From Arthrobacter alpinus (lineage in GTDB: Bacteria > Actinomycetota > Actinomycetes > Actinomycetales > Micrococcaceae): a stretch of DNA of 64,000 nt. Every line of letters begins with the position of its first letter. Position 1 is the first letter of the stretch. Shown piece after piece: positions 35,020 through 45,021 of this stretch. The stretch is taken from contig NZ_CP013200.1 of NCBI RefSeq assembly GCF_001445575.1, forward strand, positions 2,604,001 to 2,668,000, in the 5' to 3' direction. Below the pieces are notes generated by a model, which was given only the letters and a program-made list of their open reading frames with translations, was not told the origin of the DNA and did no database searches. Both the position numbers and the translations under genes were made by a program.

Positions 35020-36333
35020 TCAGCTTGGTGCGGGAGCGTCCGTGGCGATCCTTTCGATGATGGCCGCAGCGGCGGCGCATCCGTCTGCTGTCTCAAATTC
35101 GCGGCGTATGGCCTGTGCTCGCTCGCGCCAGCCCGGGCCGGCCAAAATGGTGTCGACCGCTTTCGCGACGGCGTCCGCGGAGGGCGACTCGGTCCGGAGG
35201 TTTATTCCTACCCCGGCGTGCTCAACCCGGGCATTGACGTCGTTCTTGCCTTCATTGATGCCGGCGGAAACCACGGGCACCCCATGAGAGAGACTCAGCA
35301 GCACGCCGCCGAAACCGCCGTTGGTGACGAATACGTCGGTGGAAGGGAAGACCGTTTCAAAGTCGACGAAGTCTTCCACCACAACGTTTGGCCCCGAGTA
35401 CAGTTCTCGGAGATCGTCCGTGCCGGCCCCGCCGGTGGCCACGACCACCAGCATGTCCCGGTCCTTGAGCGCTTCGATAGCGGGGATGATGAGCTTGTTG
35501 GGGTCCTTGTTGTCCACGGTCCCTTGGGTCACTACCACCGTTCGGGCGTAGCTGCCCAGCTGCTTGATACCTGCTTCCGCCGTGGCACGCCGGTAGGGAA
35601 GCAGGGCGCCGACGTAATGGACCTTGGGATTGACTTTGCTGCGCGGATAGTCAAGGGAAGCGGTGCCTGTTTGGATCACGGCGTCGGACCACCGGTACGG
35701 CTCATCGGTGAAGGGCCCACCCGTGGCGGTGTGGAGACTGAAGTGTTCGAGCTGCTTGACGTAGCTGTCTCGTGCGGGCTTGGTCACCACTTGTTGGGAC
35801 ACCAGCCGGGCGCCCGCCTGCAACAACTTTTGCGGCGGGGTGCGCGCCGGCAGGAAACCAAAGAACAAGGGCGGCACCCAGGGGTCGATTTCCATGTTGC
35901 CTATGGCCACGAAGCTGACGACCGGCTTGCGGATCAGGGTAGAGACGAGGTGCTGGATATACATGGAAGCGTCCATGACGAGAACGTCGAACACATACCC
36001 GGCGTGGAGCTCGCGAATGTCCTCAAAAAAGTTGGTCACGTTGCTGGCGAAGATCCGTTCACCATCAAAGCGGGCCGCCATGGGACCCTTGAGCTTTGCA
36101 CGCTGCGGATACAGCTCGTTGAGATTATCCGCGGTGTGTTCGATCGCCCGGACGAAGGGAAAATGACCAATGCCCAGCTCAGCCAGTTTCCCTGCGAAAA
36201 CGCTCTCCGTATAAAAGGCAACATCATGCCCGGAGTCCTTCAGACGCATGGCGATTCCGGTCATGGGATTGAAATGCCCGGCAATCGCCTGGCTTGCCAA
36301 TAAGATCTTCACGTTCGTACCCCTGCTCGTCAC
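35020..36333 (-). CDS. GT1 family (MGT/UGT-type) glycosyltransferase
   Basis: 437 aa with the GT-B fold. The N-terminal acceptor half begins ILLASQAIAGHFNPMTGIA, with the likely catalytic His in GHFNP. The C-terminal donor half carries VVVTQGTVDNKDPNKLI and the nucleotide-sugar motif region DVFVTNGGFGGVLLSLSHGVPVVSAGINEGKNDVNARVEHAGVGI. Such enzymes glycosylate macrolides, flavonoids or other small molecules. The GTG at 36312 (VKILLASQ) is a good alternative start. It is isolated, so no pathway can be named. Confidence 0.9.
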   Translation of the reverse strand: MTSRGTNVKILLASQAIAGHFNPMTGIAMRLKDSGHDVAFYTESVFAGKLAELGIGHFPFVRAIEHTADNLNELYPQRAKLKGPMAARFDGERIFASNVTNFFEDIRELHAGYVFDVLVMDASMYIQHLVSTLIRKPVVSFVAIGNMEIDPWVPPLFFGFLPARTPPQKLLQAGARLVSQQVVTKPARDSYVKQLEHFSLHTATGGPFTDEPYRWSDAVIQTGTASLDYPRSKVNPKVHYVGALLPYRRATAEAGIKQLGSYARTVVVTQGTVDNKDPNKLIIPAIEALKDRDMLVVVATGGAGTDDLRELYSGPNVVVEDFVDFETVFPSTDVFVTNGGFGGVLLSLSHGVPVVSAGINEGKNDVNARVEHAGVGINLRTESPSADAVAKAVDTILAGPGWRERAQAIRREFETADGCAAAAAIIERIATDAPAPS

Positions 36334-36659
36334 AGCAGCCGCCGGCCCCGACCAGAGATGGCCGCACTCGTGTTGCGCAGATCATACGCCGGGAGACACA
36401 GCGCCACAAGGCCACGCGTTGACTCATAGAAAATCTCCGCGTAGCCATATACGTTGCCTCATTTGATTTCCTCCGCGTCGGCGTGGCGTCAAATCCGGGT
36501 TAGCGGTATCGGGTACGCCAGTTTCTATGGAGCTGACAATGGTGCAACGGAACCTAGAAATCGCACTGAAGCCTTTCACACTGCCCTCTGGTATACGCTG
36601 AAAATATCCTTGGACCTACGAGCCAAATGCCGCTCATCCATGCAATCTGACGATGGAAA
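36334..36659. other. Intergenic stretch without recognised features
   Basis: About 325 bases between the GT1 gene and the VOC gene. I see no ORF with coding character and no clear hairpin. Confidence 0.35.
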
Positions 36660-37151
36660 CTACAAAACCGCGGGCAGCTGCTTGGTCGTCGAGGGATCGC
36701 CTGACGGCCGTGCCTTGTCCACGATGTAGACCTGTCCCTCTGGTGCCTTTTTGTGGGATTCCGTGGTGTAGAAGCGGATCTCATGTCCGTCTGGGTCTGA
36801 GAGTCCAGGCAGTATCCACCCGAGGGAGGCGACCTGAACACCCGAATGAGTGTCCCCCAATTCGGTCAACCGCTCGGAAAGCTGGTCCAGTGCGTCCTTT
36901 GTTGGAACGCCGATGGAGAAGAAATCGAACCCGGAAGAGGCGGCTGCTTTGGTCGGATCCAGTCGAAGCGCCAGCCGGGGGCCGCCATTAGCATGATTCA
37001 GGGCAAGGCCCATGACTTTGCCGTCCTCACGGAACTCCATCGCCGTGACGTAGCCAAGCCGGCTCTGGAACCATTCTCGGCTGCGTTCGAGGTCGCAGAC
37101 CGGGAGTTTGAGGTGATGCACGCCATCTAGTGGGGGAACTTGACGGTCCAC
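36660..37151 (-). CDS. VOC family (glyoxalase/bleomycin-resistance-like) protein
   Basis: 163 aa with two beta-alpha-beta-beta-beta modules. GVHHLKLPVCDLERSREWFQSRLGY opens the first with a candidate metal-binding His, and VASLGWILPGLSDPDGHEIRFYT ends the second with the usual DPDGHxIxFY. The substrate is unknown. It is a single gene. Confidence 0.88.
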   Translation of the reverse strand: MDRQVPPLDGVHHLKLPVCDLERSREWFQSRLGYVTAMEFREDGKVMGLALNHANGGPRLALRLDPTKAAASSGFDFFSIGVPTKDALDQLSERLTELGDTHSGVQVASLGWILPGLSDPDGHEIRFYTTESHKKAPEGQVYIVDKARPSGDPSTTKQLPAVL

Positions 37152-37293
37152 GGCCTGCTCCTTCGGTCATAGGGTCTTTTAAGCCTAGGCCGGATTACGT
37201 CGATGGAATAGGGTCGGAGCTACCTCATATTCCCTTCGGAGCCTTTGCACACACATCTGTGAAGAACGCATTGATGTTGATTAGCAGGAAGCC

Positions 37294-37494
37294 ATGCGGT
37301 GGCGTTTGTGCGGAGCCCTTGGATCCGTGGTCATCGGCGTGGCATCGGCAAACATCAGCAGTACTGCCTTCAGTACTGCTGGGATAAACCCTGGCGAAGT
37401 ATTCGAGGGCTCGATGGCCATGGGATTCCTTGGGTTCTTGCTCACCGTCATCGTCACCGTTGACGCCTACGCTGCCGTGCGTTTGCGTCGGTAG
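37294..37494 (+). CDS. Small membrane protein, hypothetical
   Basis: 66 aa, two hydrophobic segments (residues 5-20 and 42-58). No family recognised. It is the last possible gene before repeat unit A. Confidence 0.5.
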   Translation: MRWRLCGALGSVVIGVASANISSTAFSTAGINPGEVFEGSMAMGFLGFLLTVIVTVDAYAAVRLRR

Positions 37495-37650
37495 TTATGA
37501 AGGATTTCTCCAAGGGCCTTCAATATGTCGTGGGTTTCACGCTCGACTGCCACATTGTGTGAGCTGGAATGCTGGTGCTGCGACGCCAGCCAGCCTGACG
37601 TCCCGGGGAAAGCTCCCAGCTCATTCGACGTGCCACTACCGGTAGTACGG

Positions 37651-38075
37651 CGATCGAAGGCGCTATTGTTGCCCGGAACTACACGTAACTGCCCGGCCGG
37701 GTTCAGGGAAGTGAGAATTGCAGAATCTAGCTGATTTTGGTGACGGAATGTTTAAAGTGATGAGCGTCAAGTGCTGAAAAGGATGACCAGAAGTTCCGGA
37801 AAATTCTGTTGAATTAGATGAGTAAACGATGACCTAGGCCATTTTTTGGCCTTATGTGGCTCTGGCCTGTGAAATGAAACCGCAGCTCAGAGGCCCTTTA
37901 GTGCCCCGGGCCGGACTCGAACCGGCGGCCAAGAGAAACTCAGGAGTCTCATGCCAACAGCCTTCAATCGACGCCAAAAACCGCCACTTTCCGGGGGAGT
38001 GCCGATCAACTAGGCCCCTTTGGCATACCAATAATTGGCATGGGTTTTCGTTTAAAAACGTGAGTAAAACGTGAC
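37651..38075. repeat. Att-like repeat unit A with tRNA 3'-end fragment
   Basis: First of four related ~400-bp units. It begins with CGATCGAAGG (37651), then after about 160 bases the boundary motif GATGAGTAAACGATGAC (37817-37833). A decayed hairpin follows, then the tRNA-derived piece (37902-37936), which read on the minus strand gives GCCGGTTCGAGTCCGGC, a T-arm, plus an acceptor strand. It ends with AACGTGAGTAAAACGTGAC (38057-38075). Its first 200 bases match unit C best. Confidence 0.8.
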
Positions 38076-38268
38076 GAGCACCTGCAGCGTAGTGCCGGAG
38101 CTGCTGTCTGGTGGCCGTTTGCAGGTGCATCGACATGGTGGATGGCATGTCACTGGATGTGAACGGTACGCCATCGTACTTCGACAATTCGTGTTGTTCA
38201 GGACGTGGTTTCGGTTCGGCCCGTCATCCGGCCATGGTCGCCGGTGGTACATGCTTTTTTAGTGAGGT

Positions 38269-38928
38269 TCATTTTTTGAGGTGAACTGCTTCGGTGACGT
38301 TTTCGGCCCGGAGTTCGTGCGTGGTCGCCCGCCAATATACGGTCTTGGGGTAATTGGCAGGTTCCATGATTTGTTCCCATGTCATTTCAATTTCATGTTG
38401 GAAGTTCTCGGGCCAATCGCTGACCCTGTTGCCCCACTGCCCTGCGGCCGATACCCGGCCAAAAAAGTCGTCGAGCTGGTCATCGAACCTTTTACGGTAG
38501 GCATCGTCGTTCTCATGGGGTCGTGGCGCTGCAACGGGGCAGTGATTCAGCACTTGATGCCAATCGTCGTATTGCGACAGGAGCACGTGTTCCCGTGGAA
38601 TGTGGCACGTCAGGAGTACATCTCCGTCTGCCCAGCCACATTGGGAGATCAAGTCAGGTCGACGGATCTTCGCCCAAAACCACAGGGCCCCGTCCCCGCG
38701 GGTGGGGAGGCGTTTGTTCATTTGGCGGTACAACCACGAGTAGGCGTCCTCCTTGGTGGGTGCTGCCAGCGCGGGGTTGGGAACGATCCGCCCCGTCGAG
38801 CAAAGTTCGTCAAAAGCCGCTTCGGACTGCACGGTATGAAGGAGCAGGACGGGTGCTTGAATAGCGTAGGGGATGCGCCCTTTTGGCACGGCGTGGGCGC
38901 TGGGCGAAGTGCGGATGGGAAAGTGCAT
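38269..38928 (-). CDS. DUF3841 domain-containing protein
   Basis: 219 aa, soluble. The pattern LLLHTVQSEAAFDELCSTGRI...AYSWLYRQMNKRLPTRGDGALWFWAKIRRPDLI...LLTCHIPREHVLLSQYDDWHQVLNH matches my memory of DUF3841, an uncharacterised family often on mobile DNA. Function unknown. It is the first cargo gene of module 1. Confidence 0.75.
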   Translation of the reverse strand: MHFPIRTSPSAHAVPKGRIPYAIQAPVLLLHTVQSEAAFDELCSTGRIVPNPALAAPTKEDAYSWLYRQMNKRLPTRGDGALWFWAKIRRPDLISQCGWADGDVLLTCHIPREHVLLSQYDDWHQVLNHCPVAAPRPHENDDAYRKRFDDQLDDFFGRVSAAGQWGNRVSDWPENFQHEIEMTWEQIMEPANYPKTVYWRATTHELRAENVTEAVHLKK

Positions 38929-39114
38929 GTCCCCATCATGTCTGCCGCCACCGACACTGGGGCCACGAAAACGCGTAAAACAGCTGGTCCACTCCGGGGC
39001 AAACGACGTCGGCGTCTAGGCAAAAAAAGGTTCCGTGATGAGTCCACAGCCTCATTCGCGAACAACCTGCAATCGTGGACAGGCAGAGTGAGGCCAGCCT
39101 TAGGGTGCAGTGTC

Positions 39115-39798
39115 GTGGTTTCACATATCCTGAAGATTCATCACTTGCGCTATGGGCGAAAATTGAAACTTTATGAAGTGGCGGCAATCGGGATCGCTGC
39201 GACGTTGCTTTTGGCCGGATGTTCCCAGTCGTCTACAGAGGCTGTGCGAACCGAGGCAGAAATGACTGCGACGGCTCCCACACCAGTTGTACAGTCCAAA
39301 TCGGATGCCGTGCCACCGACGGTATCGCCGACGCCGGCACGCCCAGTGACCGTTCGTGGAGAACTTATAAAAAAGGTCGGCCAAGAATCCAGTTGGGGCT
39401 ATGACGACACAGGTATCACGCTGCACTTCAAAGTCACGTCGATCGCACCTATTGAATGCGACATGTCGGGAGCCAAGCCTAGCGGGACGGCACTTGCAGT
39501 TGGACTTGAGATCGCTACTGATGCAAACTTCTTCGGCCCGCTGGAGGTCAATGGCGTCGATGGCCAAATTAGCTTCGGATCCTACTATTGGCGAGGCTAC
39601 GAACCGGACGGCACACGCATGAACAGCGTGGACTCGAGTGCTGCGAACAACTGCCTGCAGGACAGGGGCCGGCTCATTCCTGACTACTTCGGGACGGGTG
39701 AGAAGTTGAAAGGCCTTGTGATACTTGATGTCACAACGCCGACAGGAACGATCGTCTTCAACCCTGCTGGTGGCGACGGTTGGGCATGGAAATACTAA
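39115..39798 (+). CDS. Putative lipoprotein, unknown function
   Basis: About 227 aa. A long frame upstream is not coding, so the GTG at 39115 or the TTG at 39163 is the likely start. The signal segment AAIGIAATLLLAGC ends in a lipobox Cys, followed by a Ser/Thr/Pro-rich linker. The mature domain (VRGELIKKVGQESSWGYDDTGITLHFKVTSIAPIEC...) looks like an immunoglobulin-like or DUF4352-type beta sandwich with a conserved Cys pair. Confidence 0.65.
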   Translation: MVSHILKIHHLRYGRKLKLYEVAAIGIAATLLLAGCSQSSTEAVRTEAEMTATAPTPVVQSKSDAVPPTVSPTPARPVTVRGELIKKVGQESSWGYDDTGITLHFKVTSIAPIECDMSGAKPSGTALAVGLEIATDANFFGPLEVNGVDGQISFGSYYWRGYEPDGTRMNSVDSSAANNCLQDRGRLIPDYFGTGEKLKGLVILDVTTPTGTIVFNPAGGDGWAWKY

Positions 39799-40168
39799 TC
39801 ATGGATCGGAAGGGTTTGCCCAAGGTTTACTCGGCATCTGACACGAAAATTGGGTGAGTGAGCATGGTGGGTTGCTCGTTGGGTGTGTTTCGGTCTGGCT
39901 GGTCGGGGCGGATTCGGTAATACAGACGAGGTAGCCGGTGGCTTCTGGTTGGCTGATGGCAGGGCAGGGCAGGGCACGGGCATGGGCCTTGGCCGGGTCG
40001 CTCCGGGTGATGTAGCCGGCGCCAAGGTCGCGGTAGAGATCTCCGGTGGAGAACATGTATCAGGCCGCTGTGAGCTTGGCGTGTTCTAGTGCGACGACGG
40101 CCGTAATCCAGCTGCGTCGACAGACCAGGGCAAGTCGGACTTGCAGCACCGTGGAAGGTGGTGAGGGC

Positions 40169-41230
40169 TTAGCCTCGGATCGCGGCGGCCACAGCCGTCG
40201 GCAGCGCCCGCAGCTGTTCGGCCGTAAAGTCTCGGGCGGGGATGTTCGGTCGCCGTCTGAAGTCGGTCTGCCGGACAAGGTCCATTGGGATCGGGATTCC
40301 GGGGATCGCCTCCACTCCCTGCGCGAGTGCCTCCCGAACTTCAGGCTGCCCTCGAAAGTCGGGAAACCTCACTTCGACCTTCGCCGAAGCCTCTTTCGCG
40401 GAGGCGGATGTATATAGGGCCACCGGCCATCTCACGCCGCGAGGCGAGCTGATCGAGCAGTTCAGGGACGGGGTTTGTGCTCTGCCGCCGACAATTTGGA
40501 ACCCGGCGGAGCGCAGTGCGCCCAAAAACTCGAAGATCAGCGGCGTCGCCGTCGGGTCATATGCATCGCACCAGGCCAGGAAATCTTCCTCTTCCCAGGT
40601 CCGCAAGCTTGCGGCGGACGCCGCGGCCTTCGCCTCGACGAAATCGGCACCGTACGCGGTGGGGATGAGAATCTCGACGTCCCCATCCTGAGCATGCACG
40701 AATTCGACGACGATTACCCCGGTTGTGGGGACGGTTACGGCGTTGAGGAACTCGACGATCCGCTTGACGTCGTCGTTCAGATCGTCGACGGCGAGGACAA
40801 GATTGAACCGGCCGGATGCGAGGTTCTCCTTCACCGCAGTCTTAATTCGGCCATCTTGGTCGTCCAGCTCCTCGAACGGGGAGACCCTGCCGCCGTCGGT
40901 GCGCCGCCATACCCGCTCGAACTCGTCCACGTCCATCCGCCACATCTTGGATGCGTAGTCGAGGACTTGCCCAATCACCTCGCGTCGCACCTGCGGATTC
41001 GCGGCCAGCTTGCATTCAACGAGGGTCAGCTTCCCCTGCGTGTCCAAGATGACGACGTCCGCTCGACCTGCACCGGACTGAAATTCACGGCACGCCACGG
41101 CATGCTCGGAGACGCCGGGCACCAGGTTTGGGTGGGCGTGCAAGATCAGCTGTAGGGCATTTTCATTCTCGTAGCCCATGCCGGCGGGCTCACGCCAACC
41201 GCTCTCCGCGTCGCGGATCAGAATGCCCAT
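40169..41230 (-). CDS. PD-(D/E)XK nuclease-like protein
   Basis: 353 aa. Residues about 45-95 show the nuclease core: EFQSGAGRADVVILDTQGKLTLVECKLAANPQVRREVIGQVLDYASKMW, with Asp in RADVV and Glu-Cys-Lys in VECKL as the D...ExK motif, followed by the Gln in IGQVLDYA. The remaining two thirds are unassigned (SISSPRGVRWPVALYTSAS...). Proteins with this layout occur near defence and mobile genes and may be nucleases or enzymatically silent DNA-end binders. It is the only catalytic candidate in module 1. Confidence 0.75.
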   Translation of the reverse strand: MGILIRDAESGWREPAGMGYENENALQLILHAHPNLVPGVSEHAVACREFQSGAGRADVVILDTQGKLTLVECKLAANPQVRREVIGQVLDYASKMWRMDVDEFERVWRRTDGGRVSPFEELDDQDGRIKTAVKENLASGRFNLVLAVDDLNDDVKRIVEFLNAVTVPTTGVIVVEFVHAQDGDVEILIPTAYGADFVEAKAAASAASLRTWEEEDFLAWCDAYDPTATPLIFEFLGALRSAGFQIVGGRAQTPSLNCSISSPRGVRWPVALYTSASAKEASAKVEVRFPDFRGQPEVREALAQGVEAIPGIPIPMDLVRQTDFRRRPNIPARDFTAEQLRALPTAVAAAIRG

Positions 41231-41481
41231 GTAATGGCCTCAATTCCCTTGGAGGAAGAGTAGCAGGGATCGTCAGCGCCGCGCGACGGACTTCTATGAG
41301 CTATTCATTCGGTCACGGTTTTTCAGTGTCCGGGAAGGTTCCTTCATTGGGGACGGGCTGGGAGTCTGGCCGGCGGGATGGCGATCGCGGGAGCTGGAAG
41401 ATCGAGTCTGCAGCGCCCGGATGCTTGCGGTCTCAAGGGAAGGTACGGGCTAACCGATGGTCGTGAGTGCCGGGAGCAGGG

Positions 41482-41895
41482 CGATCGGAGGGCCAAATCA
41501 TGGCCGCTAAGCTCTCAACTCGTCCAGACCGGAAAAAACCGCGGAATCCAGCGATTTTCAAGCCCGCCTGTCGATAGACTTGACTGAAAATTGAACCCAA
41601 TTTGACCACAGTCAAGCCAAAACCGTGACCAACTTTTTGTGCAATAACGTGAGTAAAGCGTGACTTGGCCTCTCAACGCTTCTGGCTCAAACTGTAAAAC
41701 CGCAGGTCAGAGCCACATTTGGTGCCCCGGGCCGGACTCGAACCGGCGGCCAAGAGAGTCTAGCCATCTGGATGTCACGGGGTGCTGATGGCTATCAAAA
41801 TTCGTTTCTTTTGGGGAATCTTCTCCCTTTTTGACTCCCACGATATGTCAGCAATCGCCGTTGTTTTCGCTTGAATTAGATGGGTAAAAGATGAG
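41482..41895. repeat. Att-like repeat unit B with tRNA 3'-end fragment
   Basis: Same order as unit A: CGATCGGAGG (41482), boundary motif AACGTGAGTAAAGCGTGAC (41646-41664), decayed hairpin around AAAACCGCAGGTCAGAGCCA, tRNA-derived piece (41723-41757), then a stretch nearly identical to unit D (CCATCTGGATGTCACGGGGT, GGAATCTTCTCCCTTTTTGA). It ends with the right boundary motif GATGGGTAAAAGATGAG (41879-41895). Confidence 0.82.
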
Positions 41896-42195
41896 TGACA
41901 CCGCTGGGGCCTTTGACGTTATCGGGGCTTGACCGCGAAATCTGTGAAATCAGGTTCATCAGTAATCCTCCTCGGCGCAGTGAATGTTACCGTCCGTGAT
42001 TACCATTTTAGGCCTGAGGATTTAGTTGGACGGCATGCTGGTGTGCGGTCTTTGGTGATTTCAGGGTGTTGCCAGGGTCCCTTCAATTCATGCAATGAGC
42101 GCCCTCGTGGCCTGTCCTGCGGGCAACGTTTCATGGCCGCTACCGGTCATTCCGTGTGGGTAAGCAATGTTCTGACGGGAGGGAGGATCAACAGG

Positions 42196-43431
42196 TTAAC
42201 CGCGGACTCGTTTTCCTGCGCGCAGCGCGAATTCGTCTAGGGCCTCGATGATGGCCGGCGCTATCCATACTTTGCGGCCCTTGATGTGACTGCTTGGCTT
42301 GAGGGCGCCGAGTGATTCCAGAGTCGAGATGTTTCGATAGGCCGAGCTTGAGGACTGGCCTGTGAGCTCCATCAGCATCTCAGCCGTCAGTGCCGGCTCA
42401 CGCATCAGTAGGTCAACCGTCCAACGCAGGCTTTCACTTGGATTGTGTGGCAGTGCCGCATAAATGCCTATCTGGGCATCGCGGATACTTGCGGCCAACG
42501 CCCTGCCGTTGTCCGTGGCGGAAAAAGTAGACTCGGCGAACATCTCGGTTATCGTTTCTGGGTTGCCGCCCTGGTATGAGCCCAGCGCTTCAAAGTAGGA
42601 TTTCGTGTTCGCCAGCAGGCCCGAGGAGAGGGGAATGGTTACCTTCTCGGTGACCCCCTTGTTTCGCAGCAGGGCGCTAACAATGGCACGACCGGTACGG
42701 CCATTGCCGTCTGGGAAGGGGTGGATCGTCTCGAACTGAGCATGGGCAATTGCCGCCTGGGTCAGGACGGGAATATCATCGCGCTGGATGAACTCCACCA
42801 GATCGGCCATGGATGCTTTGACGGTTTCATGCCGGGGCGGGACAAAGCTTGCCGAGTGGGGTGAATTTCCGCCGATCCAGACAGCTTGGGTGCGCAGGCG
42901 GCCGGCGATTTCGGGATGAGTCGCCTCCAGCAAGGCCCGATGCATGGACAAGATATTGTCCAGACTGATGTCGTCTGAGAGGTCGATGGCTGCTCGCATT
43001 GCGGTGACGTTGGAGGCTATCAGCGACGCATTCGTGCTCGAGTGATCCCCAAGTTGCGCCAACGCAATCCTTTTGGCGCCAGCCGTGAGATTCTCAATTT
43101 CCGAGCTGGCCGCGGATTCGCTGCGTAGCAGAAGTGCTGCGAAGGGCGCGGCGTCTTCACCGAGGTCGCGGTCGAACCGCACCATGTCGATTGTTGCCTC
43201 TTCGGCTAGTGCTGCCACGGGACTACTGATGAAAGGTTGGCTGCTGGCTATGGGTTGCACCACGGCAGCTTGGTAGGGGCCCCTGGCCATCAGCCGCTGA
43301 CGACGGGAAGCGCTGGCATCGGCTGCGCCGACCCACTGAACTTCCTCGAAATCAATGGCTGGCCAAGGGCTTTGAACCCGGTCGGTTGAGTTGCGTGGTT
43401 GGTTCATACCGGCCTCATCATTGGAATCCAT
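42196..43431 (-). CDS. Fic/DOC family protein with inhibitory helix
   Basis: About 411 aa from the ATG at 43431 (MDSNDEAG); Met at 43407 is an alternative. The Fic core motif HPFPDGNGRTGR is complete, so AMP or another nucleotide moiety could be transferred to protein targets. An N-terminal inhibitory motif of the S-x3-E-N type (SSEIEN, in SESAASSEIENLTAG) places it in class II, self-inhibited Fic proteins. The C-terminus holds a winged helix (LTAEMLMELTGQSSSSAYRNISTLESLGAL). No antitoxin gene is adjacent, as expected for this class. Confidence 0.92.
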   Translation of the reverse strand: MDSNDEAGMNQPRNSTDRVQSPWPAIDFEEVQWVGAADASASRRQRLMARGPYQAAVVQPIASSQPFISSPVAALAEEATIDMVRFDRDLGEDAAPFAALLLRSESAASSEIENLTAGAKRIALAQLGDHSSTNASLIASNVTAMRAAIDLSDDISLDNILSMHRALLEATHPEIAGRLRTQAVWIGGNSPHSASFVPPRHETVKASMADLVEFIQRDDIPVLTQAAIAHAQFETIHPFPDGNGRTGRAIVSALLRNKGVTEKVTIPLSSGLLANTKSYFEALGSYQGGNPETITEMFAESTFSATDNGRALAASIRDAQIGIYAALPHNPSESLRWTVDLLMREPALTAEMLMELTGQSSSSAYRNISTLESLGALKPSSHIKGRKVWIAPAIIEALDEFALRAGKRVRG

Positions 43432-43735
43432 AAGTGTTGTTTTCCCAATATTATCTGATTCTGGGAAAATAGACACCCTCTCTTCCCAAGCACCTATGCA
43501 GCCAAGACGTGACACAAGCAACGGCATAGGGGATACGCAGTGGCATCGGATGGGCCCAGTCGACTTGGATCAGTCTGCTGTCGCGAAAACCTAGACGAAA
43601 ATTCGACGAGAGTTATTGGTTGTTGGTGGAGCCCCCTTCCGGCTTTAAGGGAAGTAAACGCCCCGGGCTGCCACCGGAATTTTTCAAGTCAGCCCGATCG
43701 ATGCGTGGAGGTGGCGCGCGAGGCGACTGCAATGG

Positions 43736-44943
43736 TTATGAGAAGTCTTGGAGGATTTCGTCCGCTGCCCGGCGGCCGGAGCGGATCGCGCCGTCCATAT
43801 AGCCATTCCAGATTGCAGAGGTTTCCGCGCCTGCCCAGTGGATGCGGTCCACGGGAGCGGCGAGGGCCTTTCCGTACTGCGTCTAGGCGCCAGCGCCAAG
43901 CCGTCCGCCGTAGCAGCCGCGGGTGAATTCCTCGGCCGTCCAGTCCTGCTCAACGATGTCGAAGGGCTCTGCTGCCTGAGCTCCGAAGTACTTCACCAAA
44001 GTCGCGATGACGAGCCGGCGGCGGTCCTCTGCGCTCAACAAACTGGCGGTGCGGGCGTGGGAGCCTTCAAGGAAGCCGACCAATACCCGCAGGATCCGTC
44101 ATTCGGGCTGTTATCCAAGACGACGTTGAAAGCGTCGTCGAAACTCCACACACTGCCGTTGAGTCCGTCGTCGCGCCAGAACGGCGTGTCGTATCCGATG
44201 TGGAACTTGATGACGGCTCCAGTACCGTCTTGGTGGATGGTCCGGACCACGCTATTGAGCCGTATCGCATCGCTTAGTGCGGTGGCCATCCGCTCAGAAA
44301 TGAGGTGAGTTCCGCCGACGACGCGCCTTTCTTGGGCACCTCCGGTGGTATTCATCAGTGAATCCAGGCTGGTCCCGGATTTGGCGTAGAACAGAAAGTG
44401 CAGGAGTGAAAGTTCGGGAGACTCAGCCGAGAAAAGCGCCGGAACGAGGATCCGGAAGAACCGTCGAGCGAGGCTGTCTTCCGTGTGGGAAACTAGCCAG
44501 GAGTCAAGGGTCTGGCGGTCCAAGTCCGCGGCCCCCTCGGTTTCCCAAGGTTCACCAAGCACCACCGTTGAGGCTAAGGCTTCCAGCTGGTCCCAGAGCC
44601 CACCAGCCTCCACGGCCGATTCGGGTGGTAGTCCATACGTCCTGTCCGAGTAACGAACGACGTCCCCGTCGACCACGGTCAGTGCTTCGCCTTGATCAAA
44701 GGTCTGGAAAGTCTCAAGTCCCAGTTCCTCGATGAGCCTAAGCACCACATCCTGCGTAGGACCCACCCATTGGCCGCCCATCTCCACAGGAACTCCGTTG
44801 CTAAGAATTCCGCCCATGGTTCGGCCTGCCACCCGGTCACGGGCCTCAAGCACGGCCACTGTCTTCCCTGCCGCCACCAACTTCCGGGCAGCGCTGAGGC
44901 CGGCCAGACCCGCGCCCACGACGACTACGTCCACGTCAAACAT
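43736..44943 (-). pseudogene. Flavin monoamine oxidase, decayed (one frameshift and one in-frame stop)
   Basis: The N-terminal FAD-binding motif DVVVVGAGLAGLSAARKL, EARDRVAGRT and GGQWVGPTQ are intact for about 280 residues. At 44086-44088 a CCC run would need one more C to continue into GVLVGFLEGSHARTASLL...EPFDIVEQDWTAEEFTRGCYGGRLG. At 43883-43885 a TAG stands where the family has Trp ([45 protein letters not shown]). The frame then runs to a stop at 43736. The frameshift could be a sequencing error, but the TAG points to a true pseudogene. Confidence 0.85.
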
Positions 44944-45021
44944 CCCCCACGTACTAATTCAGTCATAAAGCCAACAGTCAGGCCACGATCGGCCTCACTG
45001 TTGTGCAACTATCCGGAATGA

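Noticed and set aside
34933..36303. Long plus-strand frame opposite the glycosyltransferase
   Set aside because: It is a shadow of the GT1 gene; the minus-strand protein has clear family motifs over its whole length, the plus-strand one has none.
38281..39114. N-terminal 278 codons of the long plus-strand frame before the lipoprotein
   Set aside because: It lies opposite the DUF3841 gene and has shadow-like composition; the lipoprotein signal peptide starts only after 39115.
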